DNA of 6,583 nucleotides from Cyanobacteria bacterium UBA11153 (GTDB lineage: Bacteria > Cyanobacteriota > Cyanobacteriia > Cyanobacteriales > Coleofasciculaceae), in the NCBI GenBank assembly GCA_003511885.1, contig DOIX01000330.1, positions 1 to 6,583 of the forward strand. The letters are read 5' to 3'. Below, piece after piece: positions 1 to 4,863 of the stretch. Position 1 is the stretch's first letter. Every line of letters begins with the position of its first letter. The notes below the pieces were generated by a model. The model was not told the DNA's origin and ran no database searches. It saw only the letters and a list, made by a program, of their open reading frames with translations. The position numbers were made by a program, and so were the translations under genes.

Positions 1-480
1 GTCTATCCAGTAGGAAGACTCGATTTAGACAGTGAAGGACTGTTGCTGTTAACTAACAACGGAGGTTTACAGCACCGACTTTCAGACAGACGCTTTCAAC
101 ATCCTCGTACTTACTGGGTGCAGGTAGAGGGTGTTCCGGATCGAGTTGCCTTGAGCCAGTTAGAGAGAGGTATAGTAATTCAAGATTACCGCACGCGCCC
201 CGCTAGGGTGCATCTTTTACCAGATCCCCCTGTCCTACCCCCTCGCCAGCCACCCATCCGGTTTCGGAAGACTGTCCCTACCTCCTGGCTAGAGATTACT
301 TTAACCGAAGGTAGAAATCGACAAGTGCGCCGGATGACAGCAGCAGTGGGATATCCCACCTTACGATTGGTAAGAATTGCGATCGCCAATCTCAGTCTAG
401 ATGGGCTACAACCCGGACATTGGCGATATCTCACCCCCGCTGAATTAACAGCCCTCCATCGGCTAGCGGCAGGGGGCTAG
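1..480 (+). CDS. rluE: 23S rRNA pseudouridine synthase, RluE type (5'-truncated by window edge)
   Basis: This is the C-terminal 159 codons of an RsuA/RluB/RluE/RluF-family pseudouridine synthase, which isomerises a specific uridine in rRNA. E. coli RluE acts on U2457 of 23S rRNA. The reading frame is open from base 1, so the true start lies outside the window. Fragment codons 5-8 read GRLD, the family catalytic motif, with Asp8 as the catalytic residue; it is followed by the typical [12 protein letters not shown]. Codons 104-112 give GRNRQVRRM, the family's conserved basic segment. The stretch [17 protein letters not shown] and the following TLRLVRIAI resemble E. coli RluE from memory more than RsuA, RluB or RluF. 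RluE lacks the N-terminal S4 domain of its relatives; whether S4 is absent here cannot be seen. The TAG stop at 478-480 ends the gene, and no rho-independent terminator follows. The exact target uridine is inferred from similarity only. Confidence 0.88.
   Translation, partial: VYPVGRLDLDSEGLLLLTNNGGLQHRLSDRRFQHPRTYWVQVEGVPDRVALSQLERGIVIQDYRTRPARVHLLPDPPVLPPRQPPIRFRKTVPTSWLEITLTEGRNRQVRRMTAAVGYPTLRLVRIAIANLSLDGLQPGHWRYLTPAELTALHRLAAGG
379..386. repeat. HIP1 octamer (one of four)
   Basis: This is a perfect GCGATCGC palindrome, the highly iterated palindrome of cyanobacterial genomes. Other perfect copies lie at 1309-1316, 1758-1765 and 2311-2318. All four are inside coding sequence. They support a cyanobacterial origin and have no gene-specific meaning that I can see. 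Confidence 0.9.
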
Positions 481-504
481 GGGCAGAAAGCAATCGGAAG
501 ACAA

Positions 505-589
505 GGGGGGTTGCGGGGTGGGGAACGGGATTCGGGGGACAAAGAATTTGCGACTCTCCCCTCCTGTTCGGCTGACGTTCCCCTACCCC
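505..589. repeat. G-run/C-run inverted repeat in the spacer before the phosphatase gene
   Basis: The spacer between rluE and the phosphatase gene is strand-asymmetric. Its left part has five G-runs on the + strand: 505-510, 515-518, 520-523, 527-529 and 534-538. Its right part is C-rich up to about 610. The arm GGGGTGGGGAACG at 515-527 pairs with CGTTCCCCTACCCC at 576-589, leaving one unpaired base and a loop of about 48 nt. No T-run follows, so it does not look like a classical terminator. The G-runs also fit a G-quadruplex pattern. It may be a low-complexity cyanobacterial repeat or a structured leader. Confidence 0.55.
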
Positions 590-613
590 CTTCGCCCCAC
601 TCCCCACTCCATC

Positions 614-620
614 AAGGAAG
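614..620 (+). promoter_or_regulatory. Ribosome binding site deciding the phosphatase start
   Basis: AAGGAAG is a purine-rich Shine-Dalgarno-like stretch seven bases before the ATG at 628. It favours this start over the in-frame TTG at 511, whose extra 39 codons are low-complexity and would sit within the G/C-run repeat. Confidence 0.7.
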
Positions 621-627
621 TTTCAAT

Positions 628-2751
628 ATGTTAATTTGCCTGCAATGTAAGTTTGAAAACCCCAATACTAATAAATTTTGTCAGCAATGTGGAACTTCCC
701 TGATCCATAAAATTTGTCATGAATGTCACGCTCAAGTTCCAGTTAATTCAGAAAATTGCCACAAATGTAATGCTTTCATAGGTACTGTTTGGCGTGCAAT
801 TCTTACCCAAGAGGGCAATTTGCCACTCTCTCAACCAGATTCTCTCGAAGAATTCCCGGCAGAATTAGAGAAAATACCGATCGATTTAGGAGGAGAAGAA
901 GAATTACAAATTCAGCCACCAGTAGGAGTTCATCGTGAAGAGAATGAAGCCGAAAGTTTTTCCGTCAAAACAATCACACCTCCAGCCGCAGAGGATGGCA
1001 ACGGGCATCAATCACCCACAGTAACAGACCTATCTTCTGTCCCACCACAGTTAGAGGAGAAGGAGGTAGGAGAAAAACAGGAACAATCATCTTCAGAAGC
1101 TATCTATCTAGATACTCAATCCCGTTACCGACTATTAGAACCTCCAAAATTAGAAGAGTCAGTCAATGAGGGAAAAACAGGTAATGAGACATTCGCGAGG
1201 GTGTTGGACTGCCAGCCGTTCCAAAAATCTCCATTAAGATTACTCTTAGAATCAGTTCCAGAAGCCAAGAATACCGAGAGCCAATCGACAAAAATAATTG
1301 GGATTCCTGCGATCGCAAATCCATATTTAGCACTCAAAAAACTATACCACAACATCATTCCCGACATTCACGATGCTTGGGAAGAGAACGGAAAATCAAT
1401 AGTTTTGCTAGAAGACAGATCTCAATGGCAACTCCTGAGCGAGTTGTGGGGGGGCGAAGATATTCCCACAGGTCAAATTTTATCATGGCTCGATGAAATG
1501 ACAGAATTATGGCAGGCTCTAGAACATTGGCATTGTCGCCAGAGTCTGTTAGAAATTAGTAATCTGCGAGTAGATAAATATGGAGTATTTTGTCTGGAGA
1601 GCCTTTACCAAGAAGCCCAAGATGAACCCTTAACTCTAGAAGATTTGGGTCAAACATGGCGGAAATTATTTAGCACATCTCAAAGAACCCAACTGACTTC
1701 ATTAGGGACAGTATTTCAGGACTTGTGTGCCCATGAAATTACCAGTGTTGAAGAATTGCGATCGCGCCTAACTCAAATCGCCACAGTCGAACAAGCCATT
1801 ACCGTTTCTCCACAACCGGAGATCCTATTTTCAGATTTTCCAGTTGAAGAACCAAGAGAAGATAATATGGTACAAATTACCGCTGATGAGAGTAACAGTA
1901 AAGATCCAACCATTATCCTCCCCATGAAGTTACTCAGTCTTGATGACGTGGGACGAACCGATATTGGTCATACTCGAGACCACAACGAGGACTGCTTTGG
2001 GATCCGCAGACAAGTACAAAAACAAGAGACTCCAAAATCTCTCACTGTGGATGCTCGCGGGCTGTATATTCTCTGTGATGGTATGGGCGGACACTTGGGC
2101 GGCGAAATTGCCAGTGCCATGGCAGTTGAAAGCCTCACCAAGTATTTTGAAGACCATTGGCAAGATCAATTACCAACAGAAGAGACTATTCGTGAGGCGA
2201 TTAGTATTGCTAACCAGGCGATTTACAATCTCAACCAACAAGAGGCTCGATCCGGTAGTGCCCGGATGGGGACGACGCTGGTAATGATTTTAATTCAGAA
2301 TACCAAGGTCGCGATCGCTCATGTTGGAGATAGTCGCGTCTATCGCTTAACTCGCAGAGATGGTTTAGAGCAACTCACTATCGATCATGAGGTGGGCCAA
2401 AGAGAGATTATGCGAGGAGTCGATCCCGCCATCGCTTATAACCGTCATGATGCCTACCAACTTACTCAAGCCTTGGGACCGCGGAGCGATGAATTTGTTA
2501 ATCCTGATGTGAAATTTTTGGATCTCGATAAAGATACACTCTTTATTCTCTGTTCAGATGGTTTGTCAGATCGCGATCTGATCGAAATTCACTGGCAAGA
2601 TGCCCTTGCCCCTTTGCTCAGAAGCCATGCTAATCTGGATCAAGGTGTCGATCGGTTAATTGACCTAGCTAACGAGCATAATGGTTGCGATAACATCACA
2701 AGTATTCTGATCCGGGTTAAAGTACGACCCAACTTTGAGCAACGTTTTTGA
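628..2751 (+). CDS. PP2C-type Ser/Thr protein phosphatase with double zinc ribbon and pseudokinase domain
   Basis: This 707-aa protein most likely dephosphorylates Ser/Thr-phosphorylated proteins with a two-metal centre in the cytoplasm; no signal peptide or membrane segment is visible. Residues 4-47 form two zinc ribbons (Cys4, Cys7, Cys18, Cys21, then Cys30, Cys33, Cys44, Cys47). Residues about 60-165 are an acidic, Pro/Glu-rich linker. Residues about 166-395 resemble a protein kinase fold from a YRLL strand to the end of the C-lobe, but the HRD and DFG motifs are lost (SLLEISN at 306-312, CLESL at 322-326). Residues about 440-700 are a complete PP2C domain: R..HNED at 450-455, DGMGGH at 484-489, GTT at 548-550, GDSRVY at 567-572, SDGL at 643-646 and CDNIT at 687-691. 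Asp484, Asp644 and Asp688 are the expected metal ligands and are all present. The ATG at 628 is chosen for its ribosome binding site. The gene lies 112 nt before an FHA-kinase gene, its probable functional partner. The substrate is unknown. Confidence 0.88.
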   Translation: MLICLQCKFENPNTNKFCQQCGTSLIHKICHECHAQVPVNSENCHKCNAFIGTVWRAILTQEGNLPLSQPDSLEEFPAELEKIPIDLGGEEELQIQPPVGVHREENEAESFSVKTITPPAAEDGNGHQSPTVTDLSSVPPQLEEKEVGEKQEQSSSEAIYLDTQSRYRLLEPPKLEESVNEGKTGNETFARVLDCQPFQKSPLRLLLESVPEAKNTESQSTKIIGIPAIANPYLALKKLYHNIIPDIHDAWEENGKSIVLLEDRSQWQLLSELWGGEDIPTGQILSWLDEMTELWQALEHWHCRQSLLEISNLRVDKYGVFCLESLYQEAQDEPLTLEDLGQTWRKLFSTSQRTQLTSLGTVFQDLCAHEITSVEELRSRLTQIATVEQAITVSPQPEILFSDFPVEEPREDNMVQITADESNSKDPTIILPMKLLSLDDVGRTDIGHTRDHNEDCFGIRRQVQKQETPKSLTVDARGLYILCDGMGGHLGGEIASAMAVESLTKYFEDHWQDQLPTEETIREAISIANQAIYNLNQQEARSGSARMGTTLVMILIQNTKVAIAHVGDSRVYRLTRRDGLEQLTIDHEVGQREIMRGVDPAIAYNRHDAYQLTQALGPRSDEFVNPDVKFLDLDKDTLFILCSDGLSDRDLIEIHWQDALAPLLRSHANLDQGVDRLIDLANEHNGCDNITSILIRVKVRPNFEQRF

Positions 2752-2773
2752 TTGATTCCTTTGTGCTAAAGAA

Positions 2774-2800
2774 GAGGTTAAGGTTAGAGGTTAGAGGTTA
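2774..2800. repeat. Short tandem repeat of GAGGTTA units
   Basis: Four adjoining units read GAGGTTA, AGGTTA, GAGGTTA, GAGGTTA, giving a heptamer tandem repeat with one unit a base short. It lies in the spacer between the phosphatase and kinase genes, followed by A-rich sequence and a C-rich stretch at 2833-2850. Short tandemly repeated units of this kind are common in cyanobacterial spacers. I see no convincing promoter or terminator in the spacer. Confidence 0.75.
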
Positions 2801-2863
2801 CAAAGTTGTCATTGAAAACTCAAAACTATTTACCCGTTCCCCATTCCCTGTCTCGGCTAAACT

Positions 2864-4081
2864 ATGGTCACTTTGACCCTTTTGCATCCGCAGGCATCCA
2901 CCCCACTGGCAAAGTGGCATTTTAAGAGCCAATCCAAAATCCTGATTGGTCGTTCTCCTGATAATGATGTAGTTCTCAATGACCCTTTAGTTTCCAGGTA
3001 TCATCTGGAACTAAGGGCGGTAACGGCTAAATCTAGCCATCGATGGCAAATTATCAATCAGGGTTCTAATGGCACTTTTCTCAATGGTGTTTTGATATCG
3101 CGAGAATGGCTGCCTGAAAATGCTCTGATTCGACTGGCACGAGAAGGTCCATTGCTCAAATTTCAAATCAACCAGGTTACTCGTCCCTCTCTTCCTATTC
3201 CTCCCGCTCCGGAAGCTAGCATTTGCCATCACCAAGGAAATCCGCCAGGAAACTTATTTTGCATTCACTGCGGTCAACCTTTGCTAGTTCAGCGAGTCAT
3301 CCGTCACTATCAGGTGTTGCGGATCCTGGGGCAGGGGGGAATGGGTACTACCTATCTTGCCTGGGATAATACAGGGAAAATCGACGGGAAACCCTCCCTC
3401 TTGGTTCTCAAGGAAATGAATTCCGATATGATCCAAATTGCCAAAGCTCAAGAGCTTTTTGAACGAGAAGCTCGGACTCTGAAGGCGCTCAACCATTCAG
3501 GAATTCCCCGATACTATGACTTTTTTGTCGAGGAAGGGAAAAAATATCTGGCGATGGAATTAATTCACGGTGAGGATTTGGAAAAGCGGGTGGTAGTTGG
3601 CTCTCCAGTAGCACCTAGAGAGGCCATTGAGTGGATGATTCAGACTTGCTCTGTTTTAGATTACATCCACTCCTGCGATCCACCCCTGATTCATCGGGAT
3701 ATTAAACCCGCAAATTTACTGCTTCGCCATCGAGATAACCGGATTTTTGTGCTAGACTTTGGCGCTGTTAAAGAAATTGGGACATTGCCAGGTACTCGAA
3801 TTGGTGCTGAGGGATACAGCGCACCTGAACAAGAGCGAGGTATGCCTGTCACTCAATCCGATCTTTATGCCATCGGTCCAACTTTAATTTTTTTAATCAC
3901 AGGGAAACCGCCGCTCAAGTTTTGGCATAAGCGGGGTTCGCTCTACAGGTTTGACTTATCAGGTGTGCCAGGGCTGGATTCGCGATTAAGACAAACCATT
4001 GAGCGAATCTGTGATATCAATCTTGCCGATCGCTATCAAACAGCTCGGGAGGTTTCCCATGCTTTGGCAGCTTGCTTATAG
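2864..4081 (+). CDS. FHA-domain Ser/Thr protein kinase
   Basis: This 405-aa soluble protein is predicted to transfer ATP phosphate to Ser/Thr residues. Residues about 22-103 form an FHA domain, a phosphothreonine reader: LIGRSPDND at 27-35, SRYHLEL at 44-50 and GSNGTFLNG at 67-75. Residues 121-139 look like a single zinc ribbon, but it has only Cys121, Cys133 and Cys136, with Gln124 where a fourth Cys would be expected; His122 or His123 might substitute. Residues about 149-405 are a full Hanks-type kinase: glycine loop GQGGMG (156-161), Lys183, helix-C Glu202, HRDIKPAN (277-284), DFG (298-300), APE (320-322) and Asp333. Thr307 and Thr311 lie in the activation segment as possible phosphosites. 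All catalytic residues are intact. The protein ends with the kinase C-lobe, unlike kinases with a long sensor tail. No strong ribosome binding site precedes the ATG. The phosphatase gene upstream on the same strand suggests a kinase-phosphatase pair; the substrate is unknown. Confidence 0.9.
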   Translation: MVTLTLLHPQASTPLAKWHFKSQSKILIGRSPDNDVVLNDPLVSRYHLELRAVTAKSSHRWQIINQGSNGTFLNGVLISREWLPENALIRLAREGPLLKFQINQVTRPSLPIPPAPEASICHHQGNPPGNLFCIHCGQPLLVQRVIRHYQVLRILGQGGMGTTYLAWDNTGKIDGKPSLLVLKEMNSDMIQIAKAQELFEREARTLKALNHSGIPRYYDFFVEEGKKYLAMELIHGEDLEKRVVVGSPVAPREAIEWMIQTCSVLDYIHSCDPPLIHRDIKPANLLLRHRDNRIFVLDFGAVKEIGTLPGTRIGAEGYSAPEQERGMPVTQSDLYAIGPTLIFLITGKPPLKFWHKRGSLYRFDLSGVPGLDSRLRQTIERICDINLADRYQTAREVSHALAACL

Positions 4082-4301
4082 CGATCTTTCATCGGTTAAG
4101 GACTAGTTTTGAGCAGCCTTCCCAGGGACTGTTGGCAGCACCCTATGAAGGATATAGGATGGGGCTTGGGCTGGGTGTACTGGATGAGAGAGGTGTTTTG
4201 TTGGAGTCAATTAGAAAAACAGCGCAACTAACCACGTTTTCTTCCCTAAATCTCAGCGTTTAAGTTCCCATCAATTTTATTTCATCCTTAATTGTTCGTC
4301 T
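4082..4301. other. Convergent intergenic region, no gene seen
   Basis: These 220 nt separate the converging kinase and DUF4327-like genes. A 63-codon TTG-started frame crosses the region (4072-4263), but it has no ribosome binding site, no recognisable motif, and overlaps the kinase end. I found no strong hairpin with a T-run on either strand, so the terminators expected between convergent genes are not obvious. Confidence 0.6.
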
Positions 4302-4520
4302 TTACTCTTCATCCCATGCTTCTACTGCCAATAAATCGGCAATCGGATCTTGCATGGTAAAACCAAATTCGATTAGTTCCTTCTTCCAGAAGGTCCAATC
4401 ATCCCCGTATAGCAGGGCTATCTTCCAAATGCTATCGCTGGGCTTAATAATTTTAGATTTCACCAGGGATTGGACTTGACGCTGCAACTTCACCATTGGG
4501 TGAGTAACTTGCTGAATCAT
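4302..4520 (-). CDS. Small DUF4327-like cyanobacterial protein
   Basis: This 72-aa protein has no known biochemical role. The pattern SLVKSKIIKPSDSIWKIA followed by W..WKKELIEFGF..QDPIADLL..EAWDEE matches my recollection of the cyanobacterial DUF4327 family: a LV..G/K.I segment, a P/S-I-W/Y-x-L core, an invariant Trp before an E-L pair, then F..RD/QD.I.DLI..E.WDE. The length is in the usual range of about 70 aa. It is probably a compact, mostly helical cytoplasmic protein; no signal peptide, membrane span or cysteine pair is visible. The ATG at 4518-4520 is the natural start because the family similarity runs almost from it, although only a weak purine stretch precedes it. It shares its strand with cimA, but the 324-nt gap argues for a separate transcript. 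The family call is from memory and is not verified by a profile search. Confidence 0.75.
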   Translation of the reverse strand: MIQQVTHPMVKLQRQVQSLVKSKIIKPSDSIWKIALLYGDDWTFWKKELIEFGFTMQDPIADLLAVEAWDEE

Positions 4521-4586
4521 ACTCTGAATTACTTTTGAAATAACTTTTACAAATCCTTGAACTTAAGTGCTTCCTGATTTCTCTAT

Positions 4587-4612
4587 TACGCCGATTCGCA
4601 TACGCCGATTCG
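4587..4612. repeat. 12-bp direct repeat TACGCCGATTCG
   Basis: TACGCCGATTCG occurs at 4587-4598 and 4601-4612, a period of 14 bases with two bases between the copies. It lies in the untranslated leader expected for the DUF4327-like gene. It is probably a simple cyanobacterial repeat of unknown function. Confidence 0.8.
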
Positions 4613-4647
4613 TAGAGTTCTGCTCGGCAAGAAAACACTTATGTATA

Positions 4648-4676
4648 TTTGTACCGCATCATGGACATTTATGCAA
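4648..4676 (-). promoter_or_regulatory. Weak sigma70-like promoter candidate for the DUF4327-like gene
   Basis: Read on the minus strand, TTGCAT (4671-4676) and TACAAA (4648-4653) are separated by 17 bases, the preferred spacing. Matches to consensus are only 3 of 6 and 4 of 6. Transcription from here would give a leader of about 120 nt before the ATG at 4520. This is a weak call. Confidence 0.22.
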
Positions 4677-4744
4677 GTCTTTTTGGGAAAATGTACGGTA
4701 ATCTCGATCGGATCCGCCTCAATTACAGATGTATCCTAGCCAAA

Positions 4745-4783
4745 ACGATCGGATCGTCTTGACAGGTCAATCGTTCGAGACGA
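4745..4783. repeat. Cluster of inverted repeats
   Basis: ACGATC-G-GATCGT (4745-4757) is a perfect palindrome around one base. TTGAC-AG-GTCAA (4759-4763 and 4766-4770) is a second one. TCGTCT (4754-4759) can also pair with AGACGA (4778-4783), enclosing the second. The foldings overlap, so they are mutually exclusive in part. The cluster lies about 60-100 nt beyond the cimA stop, so on the minus strand it could be 3'-end structure of that transcript or a protein-binding site. Confidence 0.5.
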
Positions 4784-4842
4784 GAAATGAAATTGGATTG
4801 GAGATGTTTTGGCAATACATCTATCCTACTGTATGGATTTGG

Positions 4843-4863
4843 TGTCAACTCGAAGAGTTGACA
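4843..4863 (-). terminator. Perfect hairpin overlapping the cimA stop codon, possible terminator
   Basis: A 9-bp perfect inverted repeat with a 3-nt loop: TGTCAACTC at 4843-4851, loop GAA, GAGTTGACA at 4855-4863. It includes the cimA TGA stop (4845-4847). On the minus-strand RNA the loop is UUC. No U-tract follows, so intrinsic termination is doubtful; it could instead protect the 3' end or bind a regulator. The hairpin itself is certain, its role is not. Confidence 0.35.

Larger units (their letters stand above)
4521..4844. other. Intergenic region with short repeats, no gene seen
   Basis: These 324 nt lie between the DUF4327-like gene and the cimA stop. They hold a 12-bp direct repeat (4587-4612), a weak leftward promoter candidate (4648-4676), a direct repeat CGATCGGATC (4705-4714 and 4746-4755), and a cluster of small inverted repeats (4745-4783). 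Short frames on both strands lack ribosome binding sites and recognisable motifs. No tRNA-like cloverleaf was found. Confidence 0.6.

Noticed and set aside
511..627. N-terminal extension of the phosphatase from a TTG at 511
   Set aside because: The 39 extra codons come from the G-run/C-run repeat, look unlike a protein, and precede a good ribosome binding site and the ATG at 628 directly before the first zinc ribbon.
1940..2284. 114-codon frame inside the phosphatase gene
   Set aside because: It is an out-of-frame shadow of the strongly conserved PP2C domain.
2748..2863. Promoter for the kinase gene in the spacer
   Set aside because: TTGTCA near 2806 and TATTTA near 2827 are only 15 bases apart and the second is a poor match; I could not support a promoter.
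4072..4263. 63-codon TTG-started frame after the kinase
   Set aside because: It overlaps the kinase end, has no ribosome binding site, and its translation shows no recognisable motif or remnant.
4587..4612. CRISPR or attachment-site repeat
   Set aside because: There are only two 12-bp copies two bases apart, with no spacer-sized interval, no cas or integrase gene nearby.
4453..4638. 61-codon minus-strand frame across the DUF4327-like gene start
   Set aside because: It overlaps the better-supported 72-aa gene in another frame, and part of it is encoded by the TACGCCGATTCG repeat.
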